Shown here one piece after another: positions 31,216 to 40,366 of a DNA stretch of 64,000 nucleotides. This DNA is from Inquilinus sp052113205. Lineage in GTDB: Bacteria > Pseudomonadota > Alphaproteobacteria > DSM-16000 > Inquilinaceae. How positions within the stretch are numbered: the first letter of the stretch is position 1; each line of letters begins with the position of its first letter. Location: positions 68,161-132,160 of the forward strand of contig NZ_JBFRCU010000010.1 of the NCBI RefSeq assembly GCF_052113205.1. The letters are read 5' to 3'. A program made the position numbers and the translations under genes. The notes under the pieces are model-generated. The model had not been told where the DNA came from and searched no databases. It saw nothing but the letters and a program-made list of their open reading frames with translations.

Positions 31216-32355
31216 TCATGGCGTCTGGGCCTTGGAGTCGGTCACGGGGTCGGCGGCGGGCCGTGAAGCGCCGGCCGCCAGGGTCTTGCGCGGGTCGAAG
31301 GCGTCGCGCAGCGCCTCGCCCATGAAGACGAGCAGGCTGAGCAGGATCGCCAGCGAGAAGAAGGCGGTGAAGCCGAGCCACGGCGCCTGCAGGTTGGCCT
31401 TGCCCTGGCTGACCAGCTCGCCGAGCGAGGGCGACCCGGGCGGCAGGCCGAGGCCGAGGAAGTCCAGCCCGGTCAGCAGGCCGATGCTGCCGGTCAGGTT
31501 GAACGGCAGGAAGGTGATGGTGGCGACCACGGCGTTGGGCAGCACATGCTTCCACATGATCACCCGGTCCGGCTGGCCCAGCGCCCGCGCGGCGCGGACA
31601 TAGTCCAGGTTGCGGGCGCGCAGGAACTCCGCCCGCACCACGCTGACCAGGCTCATCCACTCGAACAGCAGCATGATGAACAAGAGCGTCCAGAAGCCCG
31701 GCACGAAGAAGGACGACATGATGATCAGCAGGTACAGCTGCGGCATGCCGGACCAGATCTCGATCACCCGCTGGAAGATCAGGTCGGTCCAGCCGGCGAA
31801 ATAGCCCTGGATCGCGCCGGCGAAGACACCGATGACCGACGCGATCGCGGTCAGGGTCAGGCCGAACAGGATCGAGATGCGCAGGCCGTAGATCAGCCGG
31901 GCCAGCACGTCGCGGCCCTGGTCGTCGGTGCCCAGCCAGTTCACCGCCGAGGGCGGGGAGGGGGCGGGCTGGTCCAGGTCGTAATTGATGGTGCGGTAGG
32001 AGAACGGGATCAGGGGCCAGACCGCCCAGCCCTTGGCGCTGATCAGGTCGCGCACGAACGGGTCGCGGTAATCCGCCTCGGTCTCGAACTCGCCGCCGAA
32101 CGCCGTCTCCGGATAGGTCGCCAGCACCGGCACGTAGTAGTGGCCGTCATACTTGACCAGCAGCGGCCGGTCATTGGCGATGAACTCGGCGAACAGGGTC
32201 ACCAGGAACACCGCCAGGAACAGATACAGCGCGATCAGCCCGCGCCGGTTGGCGCGGAAATTGGCGATGCGCCGGGCGGTGATCGGCCGAATGCGGATAC
32301 CGAGGAAACGCGGATGGCCGAAGTCCTGGCCGCGGGACGCCACCGCCTCAGACAT
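31216..32355 (-). CDS. yejE: Peptide ABC transporter permease (YejE type)
   Basis: A 379-residue inner-membrane permease of the oligopeptide (DppC/OppC) class. The N-terminal region (ITARRIANFRANRRG) precedes the first helix and a long periplasmic insert, as in YejE. The ABC permease EAA loop reads ARALGQPDRVIMWKHVLPNA. The sequence LGTDDQGRDVLARLIYGLR is the standard 'GTDxxGRD' motif of this permease class. It overlaps yejB by 8 bp and has the same direction as the whole operon. Confidence 0.93.
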   Translation of the reverse strand: MSEAVASRGQDFGHPRFLGIRIRPITARRIANFRANRRGLIALYLFLAVFLVTLFAEFIANDRPLLVKYDGHYYVPVLATYPETAFGGEFETEADYRDPFVRDLISAKGWAVWPLIPFSYRTINYDLDQPAPSPPSAVNWLGTDDQGRDVLARLIYGLRISILFGLTLTAIASVIGVFAGAIQGYFAGWTDLIFQRVIEIWSGMPQLYLLIIMSSFFVPGFWTLLFIMLLFEWMSLVSVVRAEFLRARNLDYVRAARALGQPDRVIMWKHVLPNAVVATITFLPFNLTGSIGLLTGLDFLGLGLPPGSPSLGELVSQGKANLQAPWLGFTAFFSLAILLSLLVFMGEALRDAFDPRKTLAAGASRPAADPVTDSKAQTP

Positions 32356-33463
32356 TGCGGGCCTCGAAGTCGATCCGCGGGTCGATCAGCGTGTAGGTCA
32401 CGTCCTGCACCAGCTTCATCACCAGGCCGAGCAGGGTGAAGACGTAGAGCGTGGCGAACACCACCGGGTAGTCGCGCTGGATCGCCGCCTCGTAGCCGAG
32501 CAGGCCGAGCCCGTCGAGCGAGAAGATCACCTCGATGAACAGCGATCCGGTGAACAGCACGCCGATGAAGGCGGCGGGGAAGCCGGCGATCACGATCAGC
32601 ATGGCGTTGCGGAAGATGTGGCCGTACAGCACGCGCCGCTCGGTCAGCCCCTTGGCCCGCGCGGTCAGCACGTACATCTTGCCGAGCTCGTCCATGAACG
32701 AGTTCTTGGTCAGCATGGTCAGGGTGGCGAAGCCGCTGATCACCATGGCGGTGATCGGCAGCACCATGTGCCAAAGATAGTCGAGGATCTGCTGGTACCA
32801 TGGCATTGCGGACCAGCCGTCGGAAACCAGGCCGCGCAGCGGGAACCAGGCGAAGTAGCGGCCGCCGGCGAAGGTCACGATCAGCAGCATGGCGAACAGG
32901 AAGCTGGGGATCGCATAGCCGACGACGACCACGCCGGAGGTCCAGATGTCGAAGCGCGAGCCGTCCCTGACCGCCTTGCGGATGCCAAGCGGGATCGAGA
33001 TCAGATAGACCAGCAGCGTGGTCCACACGCCGAGCGAGATCGACACCGGCAGCTTCGACACGACGAGATCGAGCACCCGCGCGCTCTTGAAGTAGCTGCG
33101 GCCAAAATCGAAGTTCAGATAGTCGTGGATCATCAGCCAGAAGCGCTCGAGCGGCGGCTTGTCGAAGCCGAACTGCTTCTCGATCTCGGCGATGAATTTC
33201 GGATCCAGGCCCTGGGCGCCGCGGTACTTGCTGGACGCGGCGTTGCTGCCGCCGAGCTGGGAGTTATCCGCCGGTCGGCCGAAATCACCGCCTCCGCCGC
33301 CGCTGATCCGGCTGGTGGCGTCGGTGGCGGTGCCCTGTAACTGCGCGATCATCTGCTCGACCGGGCCGCCGGGGGCGAACTGCACGATGACGAAATTGAC
33401 CACCATGATCCCGAACAGGGTCGGGATGNTCAGCAGCAGGCGCCGGATGATATAGGCGAGCAT
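32348..33463 (-). CDS. yejB: Peptide ABC transporter permease (YejB type)
   Basis: A 371-residue permease of the DppB/OppB class, with the N-terminal MLAYIIRRLLL, VNFVIVQFAPGGPVEQ and a long Gly/Ser-rich insert (about residues 45-80) that is characteristic of YejB. The cytoplasmic EAA loop is RAKGLTERRVLYGHIFRNA. It pairs with YejE. A 90-bp palindromic element lies just upstream, between it and the substrate-binding protein gene. N at 33429 hides residue 12. Confidence 0.93.
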   Translation of the reverse strand: MLAYIIRRLLLXIPTLFGIMVVNFVIVQFAPGGPVEQMIAQLQGTATDATSRISGGGGGDFGRPADNSQLGGSNAASSKYRGAQGLDPKFIAEIEKQFGFDKPPLERFWLMIHDYLNFDFGRSYFKSARVLDLVVSKLPVSISLGVWTTLLVYLISIPLGIRKAVRDGSRFDIWTSGVVVVGYAIPSFLFAMLLIVTFAGGRYFAWFPLRGLVSDGWSAMPWYQQILDYLWHMVLPITAMVISGFATLTMLTKNSFMDELGKMYVLTARAKGLTERRVLYGHIFRNAMLIVIAGFPAAFIGVLFTGSLFIEVIFSLDGLGLLGYEAAIQRDYPVVFATLYVFTLLGLVMKLVQDVTYTLIDPRIDFEARNV

Positions 33464-33510
33464 CGGTCAGGCTTCACTCCGGCAATAGGCCGGCAGGGTG
33501 CAACTTTCAT

Positions 33511-33600
33511 TGTCATTGCCGGGCTTGACCCGGCAATCCAGGGGCCACCCGGAGCGGCATCGACATTCCCTGGATGCCCGGGTCAAGCCCGGGCATGACA
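33511..33600. repeat. 90-bp dispersed palindromic element, type C
   Basis: It starts TGTCATTGCCGGGCTTGACC and ends GGTCAAGCCCGGGCATGACA, with inner arms that pair through AATCCAGGGG / CCCTGGAT. A second copy is at 40367-40456 and a half copy near 40513-40541. This copy lies in the 176-bp gap between the substrate-binding protein gene and yejB. Confidence 0.9.
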
Positions 33601-33639
33601 GAGTAGAGAGCGGAGTGTCAAAAGCTGGCTGGATCTGCC

Positions 33640-35508
33640 TCACCGGCGCTGTCCCCTCAGGGCCTTCGGATTCTTGCCGTCGAACCACCAGGTGCTGGGG
33701 AAGCCGACATCATTTTTCGGCCGGGTGTCTGGATGGCCGAACATGTCCCAGTAGGCGATCCGATTCACCGGGTCCTCGTACAGGCCGATGGAGAAGAATT
33801 GCCAGGTGGCATAGCGGTCGAAGGCTTTGCAGGTGGCAGCCTTCTCGTCATAGGTGCCGGCGGCGATGATCATCTCGACCAACTCGTCGACGATCGGGTC
33901 CTTGATCCCCTGCGAATTCTCGTCGCCGGGGCGGTCGGCGTAGCGGGAATTCCAGCCGCCGCGCAGGGCCTCTCCCGGCGGGAAGAACGGATAGAAGCGG
34001 GCCGGCATCAGGTCGAATTCGAAGTTGTTCACGCGATTGCGGAACTGCGGCACGTCCATCAGGCGCGGTGAGGCCTGGATGCCGGCACGACGGAGATTCT
34101 CGACGAAGGGCAGGATGGTCTTCTCGGTATCCGGGCTGGTGTAGACGATCTCGAAGGCCAGCACCTGACCCGTGGCGTTGGTCAGCTTGCCGTCGCGCGA
34201 TTCCCAGCCGGCTTGCTTCAGCAGGTCCAGTGCGGCCCGAAGGTTGGCGCGGATGTTGCCGTTGCCGTCCGTGGTCGGCTGCTTGAATTCGGTGGTGAAG
34301 ATCTCGTCGGCGATCTTGCCGCGATAGCGCTCGAGGATCTCCAACTCGCGACCTTCCGGCAACCCGCTGAAGGAAAACGGTGTGTTCGGAAAATAGCTGT
34401 GAATGCGGCTGTAGAGGCCATAATAGTTGGTTTTCTGGGTGGTCTCAAAATCATAGAAATAGTTAAGGGCTCTTCTGACTCGAACGTCCGAGAAATACGG
34501 CCGCCGCAAATTAAACATCATGCCGAGATAAGATTGCGGTGATGCGTCCGGAATTTCCTCCAGCTTGAGCGCACCAGTCTGAACGGCTGGTACGGATTTG
34601 AAACCGGTCGTCCACTGTTGCGCCGAGCCGATGGCCATGAAGTCAAACTCGCCCGACTTGAGCGCTTCATACAGCACATCCTGATCACGATAGTACTGGT
34701 AGGTGATCTCGTCGAAATTAGCCGAGCCGATATTCTGCGGCAGGTCGTTGCCCCAATAGTCCTCGACGCGTTGCAGCGTGATGGACCGCCCCGGATCGAC
34801 CGATTTGATCTTGTAGGCGCCGCTGCCGAGTGGAGGCTCCATCGTGAGGCCGCCGAAGTCGCGGCTTTCCCACCAATGCTTGGGCAGAATCGGAAAGCTC
34901 GCCATCGCCTTGAGCAGCTGGGGGTTTTTCAAGGTCTTGGCCGTGAACCGGACGCGCCGTTCGTCCAGCGCCTCGATGTTCTCCATATCGTCGTAGAAGC
35001 GGGCGCGGAAGCGCAGAGCTCCTTTTTCCCGCAGCAACTGATGCGTATAGGCGACATCCGCGGCGGTCATCGGATGGCCGTCATGGAAGCGCAGGCCGTC
35101 GCGCATCGTGAAGATGATCGACAGCTTGTCGTCCGAAATCACGAACGACTCCGCGGCATCGGCGTAATAATTGTCGAGTTCGTCGAGATTGGCGGTGATC
35201 AACGCGTCGTTGATGGCACCGACGCCCGCAGCGTCGGTGCCGTCGGTCGTCATATTGTTCAGCGTGTCGAAGCTGCCGAAGACGCCCAGCACCAGCTGGC
35301 CGCCCTTGGGAGCGTCCGGGCGGACATAGTTCCAGTGCGGGAAGTCCTTGGGATAGGCCGCCTTCAGGTCCAGCATCGGCAGGTAATAGGTCGGCGCCCC
35401 GTAGCCCGGCGTGGCGGCCGCCCCCTGGGCGAAGGCCCGGGGCAGGGGGATCGAGGCCCCCGCAACCGAGAGCATCGAGCCGATCGAGAACTGGCGTCGC
35501 GTGATCAT
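33640..35508 (-). CDS. Peptide ABC transporter substrate-binding protein (YejA-like), proximal copy
   Basis: A 622-residue periplasmic solute-binding protein of family 5, of the long YejA type. It starts MITRRQFSIGSMLSVAGASI, with a twin-arginine-like signal. Typical blocks are HWNYVRPDAPKGGQLVLG, LRFHDGHPMTAADVAYTHQLL, PPLGSGAYKIKSVDPGR and MMFNLRRPYFSDVRVRRALN. It is 8 bp downstream of a paralogue (35517-37364) and upstream of yejB. Base composition dips to near 45% GC in about 34370-34560, unlike the rest of the operon, though the frame stays open. Confidence 0.92.
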   Translation of the reverse strand: MITRRQFSIGSMLSVAGASIPLPRAFAQGAAATPGYGAPTYYLPMLDLKAAYPKDFPHWNYVRPDAPKGGQLVLGVFGSFDTLNNMTTDGTDAAGVGAINDALITANLDELDNYYADAAESFVISDDKLSIIFTMRDGLRFHDGHPMTAADVAYTHQLLREKGALRFRARFYDDMENIEALDERRVRFTAKTLKNPQLLKAMASFPILPKHWWESRDFGGLTMEPPLGSGAYKIKSVDPGRSITLQRVEDYWGNDLPQNIGSANFDEITYQYYRDQDVLYEALKSGEFDFMAIGSAQQWTTGFKSVPAVQTGALKLEEIPDASPQSYLGMMFNLRRPYFSDVRVRRALNYFYDFETTQKTNYYGLYSRIHSYFPNTPFSFSGLPEGRELEILERYRGKIADEIFTTEFKQPTTDGNGNIRANLRAALDLLKQAGWESRDGKLTNATGQVLAFEIVYTSPDTEKTILPFVENLRRAGIQASPRLMDVPQFRNRVNNFEFDLMPARFYPFFPPGEALRGGWNSRYADRPGDENSQGIKDPIVDELVEMIIAAGTYDEKAATCKAFDRYATWQFFSIGLYEDPVNRIAYWDMFGHPDTRPKNDVGFPSTWWFDGKNPKALRGQRR

Positions 35509-35516
35509 GCCTACCT

Positions 35517-37364
35517 CTATCCTCCGCCGCGCTTCAGCGCCGCATCTTTGGCCGGATCGATCCACCAGGTCGAGGGGAACGCGATCCCATTCGGGTCGCC
35601 GAAGCGATGCGACGGCTGCGTCTTCGGCTGGCCGAAGCGGTTCCAATAGGCCACCCAGGCGTCGGCCTTGCCCCATTGCGGGATCAGATAGTTGTTCCAC
35701 AACAGCACACGATCCAGCGCCCGGGTTGCAACCTGCAGCGACGACAGGTCGCGGGCGGCCGTGACCTTGTCGATCAGCGCGTCCACCGCCGGGTTGCGGA
35801 TGCCCATGAGATTGGCCGAGCCTTCGATCCCCGCTTCCCCGGAGCCGAAATAGTTGCGCAGCTCGCTGCCCGGCGGGGGATAGAAGGCGAGGGCGACCGG
35901 CATGACGTCGTAGTCGAAGGCCTGCTGGCGCTTCTGCATCTGCGCCGCATCCACCCGGCGCAGCGATGCCTGGATGCCGACCTGCCGCAGCCTTTCGACG
36001 AAGGGCTGGGTCACGCGTTCGTAGATCGCCTGGTCGATCAGGATCTCGAACCGCATCGGCTCGCCGGTGGCGATGTTGGTCATCAGCCCGTCGCGCTGCT
36101 CCCAGCCGGCTTCCTTCAGCAGGCGCAGGGCGGTGCGGATGTTGTCGCGCATATTGCCGCCGCCGTCGGTCTTCGGCAGGGCGAAGGGGGTGTCGAACAG
36201 CGCGTCCGGCACCTGGCCGCGGAACGGCTCCAGCAGCGCCCGTTCCTCGCCCTCGGGCACGCCGGAGGAGCGGAAGCCCTCGGCGTTGAAGTAGCTGCCC
36301 AGCCGGTCGTACAGGCCGGAGAACAGGGTCTTGTTGACCCATTCGAAGTCATACAGCCAGCCCAGCGCCTCGCGCACCTTGGGGTCGGAGAACGGGGTGC
36401 GGCGGAGGTTGAAGAAGTATCCCTGCATGCCGCGGGGATCCTCGCTGGCGATTTCGGCACGGATGAGGCGGCCGTCGCGCACCGCCGGGATGTCGTAGCC
36501 GGTGGCCCAGAACAGCGAGGTGAACTCCTGCCGGAAGTCGGAGTTGCCGCCCTTGAACGCCTCGAACTCGGTGTCTCGGTCGCGATAGTAGTCGTAGCGG
36601 ATGCGGTCGACGTTCCATTGGCCGCGATTCACCGGCAGGTCGCGGCCCCAATAGTCCGCCACCCGCTCCCAGGCCAGCGTCCGGCCGGGGTCGACCGAGG
36701 CGATCCGGTAGGGGCCGCTGCCGAGCGGCGGCTCGACCGTGTTCTGACCGACGTCGCGGCCGTTCGCGGTCCACCAATGCTTCGGCAGGATCGGCAGCGC
36801 GTTCGCCACCTGGCCGACCGCCTTGCGGCTGTTGCGGCTGGCGAAGCTGAAGCGCACCCGGCGGTCGTCCAGCGCCTCGGCGCCGGTCACGTCGCGAAAG
36901 AAGGATTTGAGGAACGGCTCGGCCTTGTCCCGCACGGTCTCCCAGCTCCACACCACATCCGCGGCCGTCACCGGCACGCCGTCGTGCCAGCGCGCCTCCG
37001 GCCGCAGGGTGAAGATCGCCCAGGAGGCATCGTCGGCCACGGTCACGCTCTCCGCCAGCCGCCCGTAATAGACGCCGGATTCGTCCTGGCTTTCCACCAT
37101 CAGCGAATCGTTGAGCAGGTCCAGCGAGCGCGGTGGCGTGCCGATCGGGATGACGTTCAGCGTGTCGAAGGTGCCGACCGTGCTCAGCACCAGGCTGCCG
37201 CCCTTCGGCGCGTCCGGGTCGGCGTAGTCGAAATGGGTGAAGCCGGCCGGGTATTTCGGCTGGCCGAACAGGGCCAGGGCATGGCTGGCCGCCGGCTCCT
37301 GCGCCCGAACGACGGCCGGTGCCGCGATGGCAAGGGCGAGCAGAAGGGCGGCAATGACGCGCAT
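35517..37364 (-). CDS. Peptide ABC transporter substrate-binding protein (YejA-like), distal copy
   Basis: A 615-residue paralogue of the adjacent binding protein. A Sec-type signal peptide is at the N-terminus (MRVIAALLLALAIAAPAVVRAQ). Shared blocks include THFDYADPDAPKGGSLVLST, PEARWHDGVPVTAADVVWSW, EPPLGSGPYRIASVDPGR and YFFNLRRTPFSDPKVREALG. It is the first gene of the operon, 8 bp before the second copy. Two binding proteins feeding one YejBEF transporter would widen its substrate range; that is inference. The start ATG is at 37362-37364. Confidence 0.92.
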   Translation of the reverse strand: MRVIAALLLALAIAAPAVVRAQEPAASHALALFGQPKYPAGFTHFDYADPDAPKGGSLVLSTVGTFDTLNVIPIGTPPRSLDLLNDSLMVESQDESGVYYGRLAESVTVADDASWAIFTLRPEARWHDGVPVTAADVVWSWETVRDKAEPFLKSFFRDVTGAEALDDRRVRFSFASRNSRKAVGQVANALPILPKHWWTANGRDVGQNTVEPPLGSGPYRIASVDPGRTLAWERVADYWGRDLPVNRGQWNVDRIRYDYYRDRDTEFEAFKGGNSDFRQEFTSLFWATGYDIPAVRDGRLIRAEIASEDPRGMQGYFFNLRRTPFSDPKVREALGWLYDFEWVNKTLFSGLYDRLGSYFNAEGFRSSGVPEGEERALLEPFRGQVPDALFDTPFALPKTDGGGNMRDNIRTALRLLKEAGWEQRDGLMTNIATGEPMRFEILIDQAIYERVTQPFVERLRQVGIQASLRRVDAAQMQKRQQAFDYDVMPVALAFYPPPGSELRNYFGSGEAGIEGSANLMGIRNPAVDALIDKVTAARDLSSLQVATRALDRVLLWNNYLIPQWGKADAWVAYWNRFGQPKTQPSHRFGDPNGIAFPSTWWIDPAKDAALKRGGG

Positions 37365-37463
37365 GAAAGTCCCGGGCCGGCGGTCCGGCGCAGCGGCGCC
37401 GGCGGATGAGCGGAGTCTAGGGAATCGCACGGCGCGGGATAAAGCCAGACATAAACGGAAACG

Positions 37464-37484
37464 GGACCGCTTTTGGCGGTCCCG
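37464..37484 (-). terminator. Stem-loop downstream of the cytochrome c gene
   Basis: Perfect 8-bp arms GGGACCGC and GCGGTCCC flank a 5-base loop. On the minus strand the stem is followed by a moderately U-rich stretch (GTTTCCGTTTATG). It lies 27 bp after the stop of the cytochrome c gene and 100 bp before the yej operon, so it would separate the two transcription units. Confidence 0.6.
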
Positions 37485-37510
37485 TCCCGGGAACTGCAAG
37501 GCTGCGGCGA

Positions 37511-38167
37511 TCAGCCGCCGCTCTTCGGCGCCTGCTCCGACCCGCCGGCCGGAGCCGGCGCGGCACCGCCTGCCGGCGCCTCGCCCCCTGCGGGGGCAGC
37601 GCCGCCCGCGGGGGCGGCATCCGGGCTGGGCAGCGGCGCGGGCGTGTCGGCGTTGGTGCGCAGCCAGGCGATCAGGTCGGCGCGGTCCTTCTCGTTCTTC
37701 ATCCCGGCATAGGTCATGGTCGTGCCCGGGATGTGCGCCTTCGGACCGGCCAGGAACTCGTTCAGCTCCTCATAGGTCCAGTGCGCGCCTTCCTCGTGCT
37801 TCTTCTTGATCGCGGCCGAGTAGTTGAAGTCGTCCTTGTGGCCCATCGGCGCGTCGACCAGGTTCCACTGGTTCGGACCGACCTTGTTGGCGCCGCCCTT
37901 CTCGAAGGTGTGGCAGGCGCTGCAGGCCTTGGACAGGGCCTGGCCCTTGGCCGGGTCGGCGGCGGCCAGCAGCGGTGCGATCGGCGGGATCGACGGCCCG
38001 GCCTGCTCGGCGCCGGCAGCCGGCGCAGCGGCAACCGCGCTGGTGTCGACCTTGAACGCGTTCTCGTGCAGCGGCTCCGGCGAGACCAGGATATCGGCCA
38101 CGATGCCGGTCGCCATTCCGATGATGCCGGCCAGCAGGACAGCAGCGAATATTTTGTTGAATTCCAT
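37511..38167 (-). CDS. cycM: Membrane-anchored cytochrome c (CycM type)
   Basis: A 218-residue class I c-type cytochrome. An uncleaved N-terminal anchor (FAAVLLAGIIGMATGIVADIL) is followed by an Ala/Pro linker and the heme domain with CSACH at about residues 87-91, GPNQWNLVDAPMGH and the distal methionine segment IPGTTMTYAGMKNEKDRADL. The C-terminal 35 residues are a Pro/Ala/Gly repeat tail (PAGGAAPAGGEAPAGG). Such cytochromes c552 carry electrons between the bc1 complex and the oxidase. It is divergent from kdsB-pheA, a conserved alphaproteobacterial neighbourhood. Confidence 0.93.
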   Translation of the reverse strand: MEFNKIFAAVLLAGIIGMATGIVADILVSPEPLHENAFKVDTSAVAAAPAAGAEQAGPSIPPIAPLLAAADPAKGQALSKACSACHTFEKGGANKVGPNQWNLVDAPMGHKDDFNYSAAIKKKHEEGAHWTYEELNEFLAGPKAHIPGTTMTYAGMKNEKDRADLIAWLRTNADTPAPLPSPDAAPAGGAAPAGGEAPAGGAAPAPAGGSEQAPKSGG

Positions 38168-38397
38168 GCCGGATCTCACCTCGAAGCGCGACGGCAACCT
38201 CCCGGACGCACGACTCGATTCGACCGTGCGGGCCCGCGGGTCTTGTAGAGGCGTTACAATCGGTCTGGCAAGGGGCGATGTCCGGCTGCGACACCCTTTG
38301 CAGCAGGCGCGGGGAACGGCCATGCCGGCGGCTCCGGCGATCCGGGATTCGGGCCCGGTCTTGACGACGTCGCGGCAAGGGTGGATGACGCGGCATC

Positions 38398-39150
38398 ATG
38401 ACCTCGTCCAATCCCATCGTCGTCATTCCCGCGCGTCTGGCCGCGACCCGGCTGCCGAACAAGCCGCTGGCCGACATCCATGGCGAGCCGATGATCGTCC
38501 ATGTCTGGCGCCGGTCGGTCGCGGCCGGCCTCGGCCCGGTGGTCGTGGCCTGCGGCGACCGGCCGATCGCCGACGTGATCGAGGCAGCCGGCGGCACCGC
38601 CGTGCTGACCGACCCGGACCTGCCCTCGGGCTCCGACCGCATCGCCCAGGCGCTGCGCAGCATCGACCCGGAGGGGCGCCACGACATCGTGGTCAACGTC
38701 CAGGGCGACCTGCCGACGCTGGACCCCGCCTTGCCGCGGGCGGCGATGGCGCTGCTGGACGACCCCGCGGTCGACATCGGCACGCTGGCCGCGGTGATCG
38801 TGCGCGAGGAGGAGAAGACCAACCCCGCCATCGTGAAGGCGATCGTCGAGCGGACGGAAGGCGCGCGGACCGGCCGGGCCTTCTACTTCACCCGCACCAC
38901 GGCGCCGTCGGGCGAGGGGCCGCTGCTGCACCATATCGGCCTCTACGCCTATCGCCGGGCGGCGCTGGAGCGCTACGTCACGCTGCCGCCCTCGGCGCTG
39001 GAGCGGCGCGAGAAGCTGGAGCAGCTGCGGGCGCTGACCGCCGGGATGCGGATCGACGTCGCCATCGTCGACACCGTGCCGCTCGGCGTCGACACGCAGG
39101 AGGAGCTGGACCGCGCCCGGCGCCTGCTTGCCGAAGGAACTGCGCGATGA
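38398..39150 (+). CDS. kdsB: 3-deoxy-manno-octulosonate cytidylyltransferase
   Basis: KdsB activates Kdo with CTP to CMP-Kdo for lipopolysaccharide core synthesis. The 250-residue product has the N-terminal nucleotide-binding motif IVVIPARLAATRLPNKPLAD, the LPSGSDRIAQAL block, IVVNVQGDLPTLDP, YFTRTTAPSG, HIGLYAYRRAALERYV and the ending IDVAIVDTVPLGVDTQEELD. Length is usual. The stop overlaps the pheA start (ATGA), giving a two-gene operon. Confidence 0.95.
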   Translation: MTSSNPIVVIPARLAATRLPNKPLADIHGEPMIVHVWRRSVAAGLGPVVVACGDRPIADVIEAAGGTAVLTDPDLPSGSDRIAQALRSIDPEGRHDIVVNVQGDLPTLDPALPRAAMALLDDPAVDIGTLAAVIVREEEKTNPAIVKAIVERTEGARTGRAFYFTRTTAPSGEGPLLHHIGLYAYRRAALERYVTLPPSALERREKLEQLRALTAGMRIDVAIVDTVPLGVDTQEELDRARRLLAEGTAR

Positions 39151-40001
39151 GGATCTCGTTCCAGGGCTGGCCCGGCGCCAATTCCGACATGGCGTCGCGC
39201 CAGGTCTTCCCGGATGCGGAGACGGTGCCGTGCCCGTCCTTCGAGGAGGCGCTGGCGGCGATCCATGACGGCCGGGCCGATGTCGGCATGATCCCGATCG
39301 AGAACTCGATCGCCGGCCGGGTCGCCGACATGCACCACCTGCTGCCGGAATCCGGGCTGCACATCATCGGCGAGCATTTCCTGCGGGTGAATCACCAGCT
39401 GGTCGCGCTGCCCGGCGCGGCGCTGGCCGATATCCGCGAGGTGCACAGCCATGTCCAGGCGCTCGGTCAGTGCCGGCAATGGCTGCGGGCCCGCGGGCTG
39501 AAGCCGGTGGTGCATGCCGACACCGCCGGCGCCGCGCGCATGGTGGCCGAACGCGGCGATCCCGGCATCGCCGCCATCTCCAGCCGCCTGGCGGCCGAGA
39601 TCTACAAGCTGCAGATCCTCGCCGGCGACATCGAGGATGCCGAGCACAACACCACCCGCTTCGTCGTGCTGTCGCGCGACCCGGTCCGGCCGAAGCCGAA
39701 CAACGGCCCGGTGATGACCAGCTTCGTGTTCGAGGTCCGGTCGGTGCCGGCGGCGCTGTACAAGGCCATGGGCGGCTTCGCCACCAACGGCGTCAACATC
39801 ACCAAGCTCGAGAGCTACATGCTGGGCGGCCGGTTCAGCCAGACCCAGTTCTACGCCGATGTCGAGGGCCATCCCGACGACCAGGCGCTGCGCCTGGCGC
39901 TGGAGGAGCTGCAGTTCTTCACCCGCAACTTCCATATGCTCGGCGTCTACCCGGCCCATCCCTTCCGCCGCGACCCGAGCCAGATCGCCGCGGACGAGTG
40001 A
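39147..40001 (+). CDS. pheA: Prephenate dehydratase
   Basis: A monofunctional prephenate dehydratase that makes phenylpyruvate for phenylalanine synthesis. The 284-residue product starts MRISFQGWPGANSDMAS and has VGMIPIENSIAGRV, VHSHVQALGQC, the active-site region AEHNTTRFVVLSRD (the N-T-T-R-F signature) and a C-terminal ACT domain (MTSFVFEVRSVPAALYKAMG; NITKLESYMLGGRFSQTQFY) that binds phenylalanine as feedback inhibitor. The ESY motif of the ESRP regulatory type is present (KLESYM). It overlaps kdsB by 4 bp. Confidence 0.95.
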   Translation: MRISFQGWPGANSDMASRQVFPDAETVPCPSFEEALAAIHDGRADVGMIPIENSIAGRVADMHHLLPESGLHIIGEHFLRVNHQLVALPGAALADIREVHSHVQALGQCRQWLRARGLKPVVHADTAGAARMVAERGDPGIAAISSRLAAEIYKLQILAGDIEDAEHNTTRFVVLSRDPVRPKPNNGPVMTSFVFEVRSVPAALYKAMGGFATNGVNITKLESYMLGGRFSQTQFYADVEGHPDDQALRLALEELQFFTRNFHMLGVYPAHPFRRDPSQIAADE

Positions 40002-40016
40002 GGGGCGACGTCGTCT

Positions 40017-40277
40017 TCATTTGGGCAGGCCGAGTTCATCATAGAGGAAGTCCTGGCTTCGGGCAGCGGAGGGGCCAGGGCTTGCCCGACCAGCCGCCGA
40101 TGCCATGATCTCCGCGACAATGGCTCTGCGCTCCGCCGACGTCGGCTTTCTGGCCTCCGGCACCAGGCGAGCCACGGGGGCTGGCCGAACCGGGTCAGGA
40201 CGATCTCCTCACCGGCTTCAGCGCGGCGCACCAGCGCAGAGAGTTGGGATTTTGGCTCTGCTGACGGGTATGCGCAT
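40017..40277 (-). pseudogene. Broken Phd/VapB-type antitoxin gene
   Basis: On the minus strand, three pieces in different frames together read as a Phd/YefM-like antitoxin: MRIPVS, then EPKSQLSALVRRAEAGEEIV-LTRFGQP, then VARLVPEARKPTSAERRAIV and an ending SQDFLYDELGLPK with stop at 40017-40019. The central 'KSQLSxLVxRAExGEEIxLTRxGxPVARL' is the family hallmark. At least two small indels (near the sixth codon and after FGQP) break the frame. No PIN-domain toxin follows; pheA lies there instead. A sequencing error cannot be excluded, but two separate breaks argue for decay. Confidence 0.72.
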
Positions 40278-40366
40278 GATGCCCTCGATGATCGACGCCT
40301 CGCCGCGTGACGGCTCGCCCGGGGCGATCGGCTGAAGCGACCAGCCACGTCAGCTGATTTTACTTA

